Below are positions 1 through 8,357 of a stretch of DNA of 64,000 bases, one piece after another. Location of the stretch: positions 372,001 to 436,000 of the forward strand of contig CAVSRM010000003.1 of assembly GCA_963730365.1 (NCBI GenBank), in the 5' to 3' direction. The notes under the pieces were generated by a model. The model was not told the DNA's origin, did no database searches, and worked only from the letters and a program-made list of their open reading frames with translations. Each line of letters opens with the position of its first letter. The first letter of the stretch is position 1. The DNA is from Fodinibacter sp963730365. GTDB lineage: Bacteria > Actinomycetota > Actinomycetes > Actinomycetales > Dermatophilaceae. The position numbers were made by a program, and so were the translations under genes.

Positions 1-1
1 C

Positions 2-1747
2 ACCGACGAGCCGACGGCAGACCTGCCCGGCAGCCGAGCCCGCCTCGAGGCGGATCGGGCCGCGCTGGAGGCGGAGATCTCTGCGCTTCGTGCGCGGGGG
101 GAGGTCCCCCCTGCGCAGCTGCGCACCCTGGAGAGGGACCTGGCCGGTCTGCGCTCGCAGATCGCCACGATGTCGGCCCAGAACGAGCGGCTCGTGCGCA
201 CCCTGCGCGACGCACGCGAGCAGATCATCACGCTGAAGTCCGAGGTCGACCGCCTCGCCCAGCCGCCCGCGGCCTACGGCATCGTCATCGAGGTCTTCGA
301 CGACGGCACGACCGACATCCTCACCAGCGGCCGCAAGATGCACGTGGCGGTGAGCCCCTCGGTCGAGAGCGCCGACCTCGTGCCCGGCCGGGAGGTCATG
401 CTCAACGAGGCCATGAACGTGGTCGCCGCGCACGGCTACGAGATCACCGGTGAGGTCGTGACCTGCAAGGAGGTCCTCGACGACGGCCGGGTCCTCGTCG
501 TCGCCCAGGCCGACGAGGAGCGCGTGTGCCGGGTCGCGGCCTCCCTCGAGGGCACGACGCTCCGGGCCGGTGACGCCCTGCTCCTGGAGTCCCGCTCCGG
601 CTTCGTCTTCGAGCGGATCCCCAAGGCCGAGGTCGCCGACCTCGTGCTCGAGGAGGTCCCGGACATCGGCTACGCCGACATCGGCGGCCTGACCGGTCAG
701 ATCGAGGCGATCCGTGACGCGGTCGAGCTGCCCTACCTCCACCCCGACCTGTACACCGAGCACCAGCTCAAGCCGCCCAAGGGCGTGCTGCTCTACGGCC
801 CGCCCGGGTGCGGGAAGACGATGATCGCCAAGGCCGTCGCGGCATCGCTGGCCCGCAAGGTCGCCGAGAAGGAGGGCCGTGAGCCGGGCAAGTCCTACTT
901 CCTCAACATCAAGGGCCCTGAGCTGCTCAACAAGTACGTGGGCGAGACCGAGCGACACATCCGGCTCATCTTCCAGCGGGCGCGGGAGAAGTCCAACGAG
1001 GGCTACCCCGTCGTCGTGTTCTTCGACGAGATGGAGTCGCTGTTCCGCACCCGCGGCTCAGGGGTCTCCTCCGACGTCGAGACGACGATCGTCCCCCAGC
1101 TGCTCGCCGAGATCGACGGCGTGGAGGGCTTGGAGCACGTCATCGTCATCGGCGCCTCGAACCGCGAGGACATGATCGACCCCGCGATCCTGCGCCCGGG
1201 CCGCCTTGACGTGAAGATCAAGATCGAGCGGCCCGACGCCGAGGCCGCTCGCGACATCTTCGGCAAGTACCTCGTCGCCCGTCTTCCGCTGCACCCCGAC
1301 GACGTCGCCCAGAACGGCGGCTCCGAGGAGGCCACCGTGCAGGCCATGATCGACGCGGTCGTGCTGCGGATGTACACCGAGGAGGAGGAGAACCGCTTCC
1401 TCGAGGTCACCTACGCCGGCGGGGACAAGGAGATCCTCTACTTCAAGGACTTCAACTCCGGTGCGATGATCCAGAACATCGTCGACCGCGCCAAGAAGAT
1501 GGCCATCAAGGACTACCTCGACACCGGTCAGCGGGGCCTGCGGGTCGAGCACCTCCTGCAGTCGTGCACCGACGAGTTCCGCGAGAACGAGGACCTACCC
1601 AACACGACGAACCCGGACGACTGGGCTCGCATCTCGGGCAAGAAGGGGGAGCGGATCGTCTACATCCGCACCCTCATCAAGACCAAGGAGGGGACCGAGC
1701 CGGGAAAGTCGATCAACACCGTCGCCAACACCGGTCAGTACCTCTGA
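2..1747 (+). CDS. mpa: Proteasome-associated ATPase Mpa/ARC (5' partial)
   Basis: Ring-forming AAA+ unfoldase that captures Pup-tagged proteins with an N-terminal coiled coil and threads them into the 20S proteasome. The frame is open to the window's left edge, so the true start lies outside; the first ~55 codons are charged and heptad-like, as expected for the coiled coil. OB-fold sequence follows, then the ATPase module: Walker A GPPGCGKT at 797-820, Walker B ending FFDE near 1030, and the LRPGR arginine-finger region near 1190-1205. The protein ends in GQYL, the C-terminal motif that docks Mpa in proteasome alpha-ring pockets. It lies 6.6 kb upstream of dop, as in other actinobacteria. Identification is firm; only the 5' end is missing. 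Confidence 0.97.
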   Translation, partial: TDEPTADLPGSRARLEADRAALEAEISALRARGEVPPAQLRTLERDLAGLRSQIATMSAQNERLVRTLRDAREQIITLKSEVDRLAQPPAAYGIVIEVFDDGTTDILTSGRKMHVAVSPSVESADLVPGREVMLNEAMNVVAAHGYEITGEVVTCKEVLDDGRVLVVAQADEERVCRVAASLEGTTLRAGDALLLESRSGFVFERIPKAEVADLVLEEVPDIGYADIGGLTGQIEAIRDAVELPYLHPDLYTEHQLKPPKGVLLYGPPGCGKTMIAKAVAASLARKVAEKEGREPGKSYFLNIKGPELLNKYVGETERHIRLIFQRAREKSNEGYPVVVFFDEMESLFRTRGSGVSSDVETTIVPQLLAEIDGVEGLEHVIVIGASNREDMIDPAILRPGRLDVKIKIERPDAEAARDIFGKYLVARLPLHPDDVAQNGGSEEATVQAMIDAVVLRMYTEEEENRFLEVTYAGGDKEILYFKDFNSGAMIQNIVDRAKKMAIKDYLDTGQRGLRVEHLLQSCTDEFRENEDLPNTTNPDDWARISGKKGERIVYIRTLIKTKEGTEPGKSINTVANTGQYL

Positions 1748-1783
1748 GGCGCCCCACCCCCGTGATGGGTGGAGGATGGTCGC

Positions 1784-2680
1784 ATGAAGCTCGGTCTGCA
1801 GGTCTCCCGGTTCACCTGGGCCGGTGCGCCGGCCTCCACCGGCGCCACGTGGCGTGCCATCGCCCGCGACGCCGACCAGTGCGGTCTCTCCTCGTTGTGG
1901 GTGATGGACCACTTCTTCCAGATCTCCGTGGTCGGCCCGCCCGAGGCGGACATGCTCGAGGGCTACACGGCGCTCGCCCACGCGGCGGCGGTCACCGAGC
2001 GGATCGAGCTCGGCACGCTCGTCACGGGGGTCACCTACCGGCATCCCGGACTCCTCCTCAAGACGGTGACGACCCTCGACGTGCTGTCCGGCGGCCGCGC
2101 GTGGCTGGGGATCGGTGCTGCCTGGAACGAGGAGGAGCACCGTGGTCTCGGCGTGCCGTACCCCTCGACCCGGGAGCGGTTCGAGCTGCTCGAGGACACC
2201 CTCCAGCTCGCGCACCGGATGTTCGCGGATGACGACAGTCCGTTCGAGGGCCGGCGCGTCTCCCTCGAGCGCCCCCTCAACCACCCCCAGCCGGTGCGCC
2301 GACCACCGATCCTCGTCGGCGGCGGGGGAGAGCGCAGGACGCTCCGCCTCGTGGCGCAGTACGCCGACGCCTGCAACCTCTTCGACACCGGCCCGGGGCC
2401 CGAGGGGATCCCCCACAAGCTCGAGGTGCTCCAGGGCCACTGCGCCGACGTGGGGCGCGACTACGACGAGATCTCCAAGACCTGCCTCGCGCGGCTCACC
2501 CTCGGCACCTCGGGGGGCTCGGCCCCCGACGGGAGCCCGGTGCAGTCGGTCGACGAGGCCGTGGCCCGCCTGGGGCGGCTGGCCGAGGTGGGCATCGACC
2601 ACGTGATCCTCGGCATGGCCAACGACACCGACCCCGCCGCCTACGAGCTCGTGGCGCAGGTGGTCCGACAGGTGGCCTGA
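1784..2680 (+). CDS. LLM-class F420-dependent oxidoreductase
   Basis: 298-residue luciferase-like monooxygenase-fold protein, probably using reduced F420 or a flavin; substrate unknown. The sequence opens MKLGLQVSRFTW and keeps the TIM-barrel family segments LWVMDHFFQ near the N-terminus and a glycine-rich PPILVGGGGE segment in the middle. The ATG at 1784 is preferred because GGAGG lies at 1771-1775, eight bases upstream; a GTG at 1769 would add five residues but has no site. A small CCACCC/GGGTGG hairpin (1754-1772) overlaps this ribosome site and might attenuate read-through from mpa, 36 bases upstream. The F420 assignment is by family resemblance only. Confidence 0.87.
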   Translation: MKLGLQVSRFTWAGAPASTGATWRAIARDADQCGLSSLWVMDHFFQISVVGPPEADMLEGYTALAHAAAVTERIELGTLVTGVTYRHPGLLLKTVTTLDVLSGGRAWLGIGAAWNEEEHRGLGVPYPSTRERFELLEDTLQLAHRMFADDDSPFEGRRVSLERPLNHPQPVRRPPILVGGGGERRTLRLVAQYADACNLFDTGPGPEGIPHKLEVLQGHCADVGRDYDEISKTCLARLTLGTSGGSAPDGSPVQSVDEAVARLGRLAEVGIDHVILGMANDTDPAAYELVAQVVRQVA

Positions 2681-2750
2681 CCCCGGGTCGGGCTCCGGTG
2701 CGACCGGCCCCGTCGCCGGGCGCATCGGCGAGTCCTCGGACCGGTGAGCC

Positions 2751-3098
2751 TCAGGCGAGGAGGCGGGCGACCAGTCGCCAGCCCAGGAACAGGGCCGCGA
2801 GCACGGTGGTCGCGACGATGACGAAGGAGAGGGCGGTGCCCTCGCCCGTGATCGCGCGCAGGGCCATGCCGGTCACGACCGTGCCCACCAGCACCACCGC
2901 CCCGAACGGGAGCGTGCGCGGGCCCGAGTCGAGGGTCACCGTCGCTAGCACCCAGCCCACGGCCGTCCCGACGAGGAAGGGGAGAGCGGTGCGCAGGATG
3001 CCGACGACGTCGAGGCCCTCGGCGTGGGAGCGTCGCCCGACCGCGGCGAAGAGGACGACGGCGAGCACGTCGAGCACCGCCGGAAGGGCTCGGCTCAC
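2751..3098 (-). CDS. DUF3054 family membrane protein
   Basis: Small integral membrane protein of 115 residues with four hydrophobic segments (AVLDVLAVVLFAAVG, a segment around TALPFLVGTAVGW, one around GAVVLVGTVVTGM, and a C-terminal one around FVIVATTVLAALFLGW). This matches the actinobacterial DUF3054 family; function unknown. The GTG at 3098 overlaps the TGA of the upstream prs gene (GTGA), so translation is probably coupled. A longer reading frame extends into prs but the extra residues look like an out-of-frame shadow. A weak hairpin, CCGGT/ACCGG at 2695-2707, lies between this gene and the convergent oxidoreductase. Linkage to PRPP synthesis is positional only. Confidence 0.75.
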   Translation of the reverse strand: MSRALPAVLDVLAVVLFAAVGRRSHAEGLDVVGILRTALPFLVGTAVGWVLATVTLDSGPRTLPFGAVVLVGTVVTGMALRAITGEGTALSFVIVATTVLAALFLGWRLVARLLA

Positions 3099-4087
3099 GG
3101 TGTCACCGAGTCGAAGAGCGAACGCTGCCGCGGTGGGGCGTGGGTCGGGTCGACACCGTCGAAGAGGCTCGAGACCGACTCGCCCTCGTGGATGCGGGTG
3201 ATCGCCTCGGCGAACAGGCCGGCGACCGAGCGCACCCGCAGCTCGGGCCAGTCCCGGGGTGCAGGCACCGTGTCGGTGGTGACGACCTCGGTGATCATGG
3301 GGTGGCTGCGCAGCCGCTCGACGGACTGCCCCGCGAACAGTCCGTGGGTGCACGCGACGGCCGCCTCGGTGACCCCCTGCTCCGCCAGCTTGTCGAGCAG
3401 CTCGACGATGGACCCACCCGTGGCGATCTCGTCGTCGAGGACGATCGCCCGCCGCCCCTCGACGTCGCCGACGATCGAGTCGATGACGACCCGGTCGTCA
3501 CCGAGCCGGCGCTTCGACCCGGCCGCGACGGGCAGACCGAGCAGGCGGGAGAACTGGGTCGCGTCCTTGGCGTTGCCCAGGTCGGGGGAGACCACGACGG
3601 TGTCCTGGAGGTCACGCTCGCGGAAGTGGTCGGCCAGCACCCCCAGGGCGGTGAGGTGGTCGACCGGGACGGAGAAGAACCCGTGCACCTGCGGCGCGTG
3701 GAGGTTCATCGTGAGGACCCGGTCGGCGCCTGCAGTCGAGATGAGGTCGGCGACGAGGCGGCCGCCGAGCGAGATGCGCGAGGCGTCCTTCTTGTCGCTG
3801 CGCGCGTAGGCGTAGTGGGGGATGACGGCAGTGATCATCCCTGCCGACGCACCGCGTGCCGCGTCGATCATCAGCAGGAGCTCCATGAGCGAGTCCTGGG
3901 TGGGCGGAACGAGGGGCTGGACGAGGTACACGTCACGCTGGCGGCAGTTCGCCAGGAGCTGCGCCTGGAGGCAGTCGTTGCTGAACCGGCTGATCAGCGT
4001 GTCCGAGAGGGTCACCCCGAGCTCGTCGCAGATCCGGTGGGCGAGATCGGTGTGGGCCGACCCGGAGAACACGACGACCTCCCGCAT
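3095..4087 (-). CDS. prs: Ribose-phosphate pyrophosphokinase (PRPP synthetase)
   Basis: Transfers pyrophosphate from ATP to ribose 5-phosphate, giving PRPP for nucleotide, histidine, tryptophan and NAD synthesis. The 330-residue protein opens MREVVVFSGSAH, has FSNDC and YARSDKKDASRIS in the ATP/flexible-loop regions, VVSPDLGNAKDA, and a ribose-phosphate loop VLDDEIATGGSI. The loop and the NAKDATQF segment differ from the commonest bacterial form (VDDIVDTGGT, GGVVRA), so this may be a second, divergent copy rather than the main housekeeping enzyme. The start at 4087 is supported by a TACCCT hexamer six bases upstream; an in-frame extension to 4312 lacks support. The 3' end overlaps the DUF3054 gene. 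Confidence 0.9.
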   Translation of the reverse strand: MREVVVFSGSAHTDLAHRICDELGVTLSDTLISRFSNDCLQAQLLANCRQRDVYLVQPLVPPTQDSLMELLLMIDAARGASAGMITAVIPHYAYARSDKKDASRISLGGRLVADLISTAGADRVLTMNLHAPQVHGFFSVPVDHLTALGVLADHFRERDLQDTVVVSPDLGNAKDATQFSRLLGLPVAAGSKRRLGDDRVVIDSIVGDVEGRRAIVLDDEIATGGSIVELLDKLAEQGVTEAAVACTHGLFAGQSVERLRSHPMITEVVTTDTVPAPRDWPELRVRSVAGLFAEAITRIHEGESVSSLFDGVDPTHAPPRQRSLFDSVTP

Positions 4088-4093
4088 GTCGTC

Positions 4094-4099
4094 AGGGTA
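4094..4099 (-). promoter_or_regulatory. Leaderless-type -10 for prs
   Basis: TACCCT on the minus strand, then six bases, then the ATG at 4087. This spacing places the transcription start at or next to the start codon. Confidence 0.55.
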
Positions 4100-4204
4100 T
4101 CCGCCCCGGGCCGGCCGGTCGCACACCGTGGCCGATCGAACACCGGGTGGCAGATGAAGCAGGGAAGGGGCCGGCCACCCATGGACCCCGGACTCCCTCG
4201 GCGA

Positions 4205-4210
4205 TATCCT
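4205..4210 (+). promoter_or_regulatory. Candidate -10 for the receiver-flavoprotein operon
   Basis: TATCCT about 44 bases before the ATG at 4254; a transcript starting near 4217 would carry the GAAGGG ribosome site at 4242-4247. No convincing -35 seen. Confidence 0.4.
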
Positions 4211-4253
4211 CCACCTGCGCGTCGACACCGACGGGACCGGCGAAGGGATGGCG

Positions 4254-5921
4254 ATGGCCAAGCCGATCATCTTGACCGTCGACGACGACCCGTCAGTGTC
4301 CCAGGCGATCACCAGGGACCTGCGGAGCCGGTACGCAGGCCGCTACCGGATCATCCGGGCGACGTCGGGCACCGAAGCGCTCCGTTCGCTCGACGAGCTC
4401 GCCCGGCGAGACCTTCCCGTGGCGCTGATCGTGTCCGACCACCGGATGCCGGAGATGACCGGCATCGACCTGCTGGAACGGTCGCGGGCCATCACTCCGG
4501 GAGCCAAGCGGGTGCTGCTCACCGCCTACGCCGACACCGAGATGGCCATCAAGGCCATCAACGACATCGGTCTCGACCACTACCTGCTCAAGCCGTGGTC
4601 GCCGCCCGGGGAGCGGTTGTACCCCGTGCTCGACGACCTGCTCGACGACTGGACCCGGGACAACGACCGACGGTTCGACGGGGTGCGCGTCGTCAGCAAC
4701 CGGTGGTCGGAGCGCGGTTACGAGAGCCGGATGTTCCTCGCCCGCAACTACGTTCAGTACCAGTCCCTGGAGCTGGACCGTGACACCGAGGCACAGCGCC
4801 TGTTCGACCTCCTCGACGCGAGCACCGGCGACCTCCCGCTCGTGCTGCTCCCCGACGGCACGGTGCTCCGCGGGGCGAGCACCGCCGAGCTGGCGGCGGC
4901 GCTCGGTCTGCGCACCGACGCAACCTCCACGCTGTACGACCTCGTGGTGGTCGGAGCCGGGCCGGCTGGCCTGGCCGCCGCGGTGTACGGCGCCTCGGAG
5001 GGGCTGCACGTCGCGGTCATCGAGCGGGACGCGCCCGGGGGGCAGGCCGGGCAGAGTGCCCGCATCGAGAACTACCTCGGCTTCCCCAACGGGCTGAGCG
5101 GCGCCGACCTGTCGCACCGCGCCACCACCCAGGCCCGGCGGCTCGGTGCGGAGATGGTGCTGGCGCGCACCGTCGACCGTCTCGAGCAGCGAGGTTCCAT
5201 CCACGCGGTGCACTTCGACGACGGGACGGAGGTCGAGGCACGGGCCGTGATCGTGGCGACCGGCGTCTCGTACCGACTGCTCGCCGCCGACGGGCTCGCC
5301 GAGCTCACCGGACGGGGAGTCTTCTACGGCGCCTCGGCCAGCGAGGCGCGCTCGACCGCGGGGGACGACGTCTACATCGTGGGTGCCGCGAACTCGGCCG
5401 GGCAGGCCGCACTGCACATCGCCGGCTTCGCCCGCAAGGTCGTCGTCCTCGTTCGCGGTCCATCCCTCGACGCGTCCATGTCGCGCTACCTCGTCGACCG
5501 CGTCGAGGCGGCCGAGAACATCGAGGTTCGGTTCCGCACCGAGGTCGTGCGCGGTGGCGGCACCGACCACCTCGAGTGGCTCACCCTCGTCGACCTCACC
5601 ACGCACGAGGAGGAGACGGTCGCGGCGAACTGGCTCTACGCGTTCATCGGGGCGTTGCCGAGGACGGACTGGCTGGGCGACCACGTCGCCCGCGACGACC
5701 GCGGCTTCGTCCTCACCGGGCCCGACGTCGCCGCTCTCGACGGCGACGGCGCGGGCGTGCGCTGGCCGCTGGAGCGGCCCCCGCTGCTGCTCGAGACGAG
5801 CGCGCCCGGAGTGTTCGCCGTCGGCGACGTGCGGCGCAGCTCGATGAAGCGGGTCGCCTCAGCCGTCGGCGAGGGGTCGAGCTCGGTCAGCAACGTCCAC
5901 CTCTACCTGGAGACGGTATGA
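4254..5921 (+). CDS. Response-regulator receiver fused to a thioredoxin-reductase-like FAD oxidoreductase lacking the redox cysteines
   Basis: 555 residues in two parts. Residues 1-125 form a CheY-like receiver: acidic VDDD at 9-12, phospho-acceptor Asp62 in SDHRMPEM and Lys113 in LLKPW. After a ~100-residue linker comes a pyridine-nucleotide-disulfide oxidoreductase module with the FAD motif VVGAGPAGLAAA near 232-243, a GAANSAG segment in the NADPH-domain region, and a C-terminal FAVGDVRRSS. Where thioredoxin reductases carry CATC this protein has GASA (359-362), and I find no cysteine anywhere in the chain, so dithiol chemistry is excluded. ATG 4254 is preferred to 4248 because GAAGGG lies six bases upstream. 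The stop overlaps the next gene's ATG (ATGA), which encodes a matching kinase. Output is probably redox or NAD(P)H sensing; unproven. Confidence 0.88.
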   Translation: MAKPIILTVDDDPSVSQAITRDLRSRYAGRYRIIRATSGTEALRSLDELARRDLPVALIVSDHRMPEMTGIDLLERSRAITPGAKRVLLTAYADTEMAIKAINDIGLDHYLLKPWSPPGERLYPVLDDLLDDWTRDNDRRFDGVRVVSNRWSERGYESRMFLARNYVQYQSLELDRDTEAQRLFDLLDASTGDLPLVLLPDGTVLRGASTAELAAALGLRTDATSTLYDLVVVGAGPAGLAAAVYGASEGLHVAVIERDAPGGQAGQSARIENYLGFPNGLSGADLSHRATTQARRLGAEMVLARTVDRLEQRGSIHAVHFDDGTEVEARAVIVATGVSYRLLAADGLAELTGRGVFYGASASEARSTAGDDVYIVGAANSAGQAALHIAGFARKVVVLVRGPSLDASMSRYLVDRVEAAENIEVRFRTEVVRGGGTDHLEWLTLVDLTTHEEETVAANWLYAFIGALPRTDWLGDHVARDDRGFVLTGPDVAALDGDGAGVRWPLERPPLLLETSAPGVFAVGDVRRSSMKRVASAVGEGSSSVSNVHLYLETV

Positions 5922-7312
5922 CCCTCATCGGCGACCTCAGGTCGGCATCGCTGACGCAGGAGCTCAGTGAGGAGCAGCTGTCCGACTTCGCCTCGCACGG
6001 GAGGGTCCGAGAGTTCGAACGGGGCGAGGAGCTGTTCCACGAAGGACGGCCGGCCGACGAGCTGTGGATGCTCCTCGACGGCGAGATCGAGCTGACCCGG
6101 CAGGTCGGCCACGAGACGACGCCGATGATGCGGATGAACGAGCCGGGCCAGTGGGCGGGTGGGCACGCCGCCTGGGCCGGCGGTGAGGAGGACGCGGTGT
6201 TCCTCGTCACCGGCCGCGCCTCGTCGCAGGGCCGGTGCTTCGTCGTGCCCGCCGCCGCGCTCGGCACGTTCGTGCAGGCGTGGCTCCCGCTCGGCAAGCA
6301 CCTCCTCGACGCCGTTTACCAGACGGTGCGGCGGGTCGACGCGACCGCACGCCAACGTGAGTCGATCGTGGCCCTCGGCACGTTGGCCGCCGGGCTGGCC
6401 CACGAGATCAACAACCCGGCCTCGGCCTCGCTACGGGCCGTCGAGGCGCTCCAGGACACCAGCGGCTACATGCTCCAGTCGCTCGTCGCCCTGGCGCGGC
6501 ACGGGTTCGGTGGAGAGCAGTTCCTCGAACTGGACCGGGTGCGCGCCGAGCTCCAGCACCGTCCGGACGCCGAGGGTGGGGCGATCGACGCCGCAGACCG
6601 GGAGGAGTTCGTCGGGGACTGGCTGGAGCGCCGGGACGTCGAGTTCGCCTGGCAGATGGCACCGCTCCTCGCGGCGAAGGGCGCCGACCGGACGTGGCTC
6701 GACGAGCTCGAGTCCATCGCGGGGGAGGACGGTCTCGCGCCGGCGATCCGGTGGGTGACGAGCACCATCGGCATGGCCGGCCTGCTCTCGGAGCTGACCG
6801 ACGCCACGAACCGGATCTCCCACCTCGTGCAGGACGTGAAGACCTACTCGCAGATGGACCGCGCATCGCTGCAGTACCTGGACCTGTCGAGTGGTCTGGA
6901 GAGCACCCTGACGATGCTGGCACCGAAGCTGGCGGGCATCGAGGTCGTGCGTGAGTACCACGACGACGTCCCCGAGGTCGAGGTCTACGCCGCCGAGATC
7001 AACCAGGTCTGGACGAACCTCATCGACAACGCCCTCGACGCCATGGACGGCGAGGGCACTCTGCGGCTCGGCGTCGCACTCGCGGGGGACGACGTCGTCG
7101 TCGAGATCGGCGACTCCGGAACCGGCATCGAGCCGGCGATCCAACACCGCGTGTTCGAGCCGTTCTTCACGACCAAGGACGTCGGACGGGGCACCGGCCT
7201 CGGTCTGGACATCTCACGGCGGATCGTCGTCGACCGCCACGGCGGCTCGATCGAGTTCGAGTCCACTCCCGGCTCGACGACCGCGACCGTACGGATACCG
7301 CGCGTCCGCTGA
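5918..7312 (+). CDS. Cyclic-nucleotide-binding-domain histidine kinase
   Basis: 464 residues, likely cytoplasmic since no membrane segment is seen. Residues ~20-130 resemble a CRP-type cNMP-binding fold (FERGEELFHEGRPADELWMLLDG is the classic beta-barrel start). A HisKA H-box follows, AHEINNP with His162 as the predicted phosphorylated residue, then a ~180-residue helical insertion and a HATPase_c domain with N-box NLIDNALDAM, G1 GDSGTGI, F-box FEPFFTTK and G2 GTGLGLDIS. The ATG overlaps the stop of the receiver-flavoprotein gene, making that protein the obvious phosphotransfer partner. The ligand of the cNMP domain cannot be told. It is convergent with an esterase gene 53 bases away; GC-rich dyads fill the gap. 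Confidence 0.9.
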   Translation: MTLIGDLRSASLTQELSEEQLSDFASHGRVREFERGEELFHEGRPADELWMLLDGEIELTRQVGHETTPMMRMNEPGQWAGGHAAWAGGEEDAVFLVTGRASSQGRCFVVPAAALGTFVQAWLPLGKHLLDAVYQTVRRVDATARQRESIVALGTLAAGLAHEINNPASASLRAVEALQDTSGYMLQSLVALARHGFGGEQFLELDRVRAELQHRPDAEGGAIDAADREEFVGDWLERRDVEFAWQMAPLLAAKGADRTWLDELESIAGEDGLAPAIRWVTSTIGMAGLLSELTDATNRISHLVQDVKTYSQMDRASLQYLDLSSGLESTLTMLAPKLAGIEVVREYHDDVPEVEVYAAEINQVWTNLIDNALDAMDGEGTLRLGVALAGDDVVVEIGDSGTGIEPAIQHRVFEPFFTTKDVGRGTGLGLDISRRIVVDRHGGSIEFESTPGSTTATVRIPRVR

Positions 7313-7365
7313 CCCGGTGCTCGCGAGCCCGGCCCCCCGGCTGTCGGGCGCCCGGCGACACGGGG

Positions 7366-8337
7366 TCAGTGCAGGGCCCGCGAGAGCTCGGTGACGAGCT
7401 CCCACCGCTGCTGGCGTCCGGCCGGGTTCCCACCGGGAAACGACGCGAACCCGTGGGGGACGCCCAGGTAGTTCGTCAGGCGGACCGCGACCCCCGCCTC
7501 CCGCAGGGCGTCGGCGTACCGGATGCCGTCGTCCCGGATGGGGTCGAGGTCCGCGGTCTGCACGAGGGCAGGAGGCAGGCCGGCGAGGTCTCCGAACAGC
7601 GGGGAGACGATCGGGTCTCGGAGATCGGCGCCCGGAGCGACGTAGTGGCCCACGGAGGCATCCATGGCCCGGCGGGTGAGGATCCCGCCGTTGGCGTGCT
7701 CCGTGATCGAGGGGGAGGACATCGTGAGGTCGACTGCGGGGTAGATCAGCGCCTGCAGGCGAAGGGGCGTCATGCCTGCGTCCCGCAGGACCTGGGCGAC
7801 GACGGCGGCGAGGTTGCCGCCTGCGGAGTCCCCGGCCACCGCCATCCGGGACGGGTCGGCCCGCAGCGCCTCGCCGGACACCTGCACCCAGGTCGTCGCG
7901 TCGACGCAGTCGTGGGCCGCGACCGGGGCGCGGTGCTCGGGTGCCATCCGGTAGTCGACCGAGACCACCACGGCGCCGACCTCGGCCGCGATGAGCGTGC
8001 AGATCGGGTCGTAGTCGACGACGTTGCCGAGCACCCAGCCGCCACCGTGGAACCACATGACGACCGGGATGTCCTCGCGGGCGTCGGGAAGGGCCCGGGG
8101 CCGGTAGAGGCGCAGCGGGATCTCGTGGTCGTCTCGCGCGGGCGCCGTCCCGTAGGTGATACCCACGCCGGGGGCCACGCCCCCGGTGACCCGGTCCGCC
8201 AGCCGGTTGACGGGGTTCACCCGGGCCCGGGCCTCGTTGATGTCGTCGATGTCCATCTGGTCGATCGGCGTCCTGACCCGGTCGATGATGGCGACGAGGG
8301 CAGCGGTGGCGGGGGACATGCCGCGGTAGGAACGCAT
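7366..8337 (-). CDS. Alpha/beta hydrolase, HSL/lipase-esterase family
   Basis: 323-residue cytoplasmic carboxylesterase of the hormone-sensitive-lipase group. It shows the oxyanion-hole motif FHGGGW, the nucleophile elbow GDSAGG, an aspartate in the DLDPIRDD segment and the histidine in GVPHGF. Substrate unknown; such enzymes hydrolyse short acyl esters. The ATG at 8337 is backed by CATACT six bases upstream; a second in-frame ATG at 8319 is possible. Divergent from dop with only 20 bases between the start codons, so their promoters overlap. No functional link to pupylation is implied by this alone. Confidence 0.88.
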   Translation of the reverse strand: MRSYRGMSPATAALVAIIDRVRTPIDQMDIDDINEARARVNPVNRLADRVTGGVAPGVGITYGTAPARDDHEIPLRLYRPRALPDAREDIPVVMWFHGGGWVLGNVVDYDPICTLIAAEVGAVVVSVDYRMAPEHRAPVAAHDCVDATTWVQVSGEALRADPSRMAVAGDSAGGNLAAVVAQVLRDAGMTPLRLQALIYPAVDLTMSSPSITEHANGGILTRRAMDASVGHYVAPGADLRDPIVSPLFGDLAGLPPALVQTADLDPIRDDGIRYADALREAGVAVRLTNYLGVPHGFASFPGGNPAGRQQRWELVTELSRALH

Positions 8338-8343
8338 CCGGTC

Positions 8344-8349
8344 AGTATG
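8344..8349 (-). promoter_or_regulatory. Leaderless-type -10 for the esterase
   Basis: CATACT on the minus strand, six bases before the ATG at 8337. It overlaps the dop -10 on the other strand by four bases. Confidence 0.4.
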
Positions 8350-8351
8350 GT
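8346..8351 (+). promoter_or_regulatory. Leaderless-type -10 for dop
   Basis: TATGGT followed by six bases and the ATG at 8358; shares four base pairs with the opposing CATACT hexamer of the esterase. Confidence 0.55.
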
Positions 8352-8357
8352 CGACCC

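Noticed and set aside
1754..1772. Terminator after mpa
   Set aside because: The six-pair hairpin overlaps the next gene's ribosome site and is too weak alone; noted as possible attenuation only.
3018..4783. Plus-strand frames across prs
   Set aside because: Antisense shadow rich in Arg/Gly/Asp/Val; prs motifs on the minus strand are clear.
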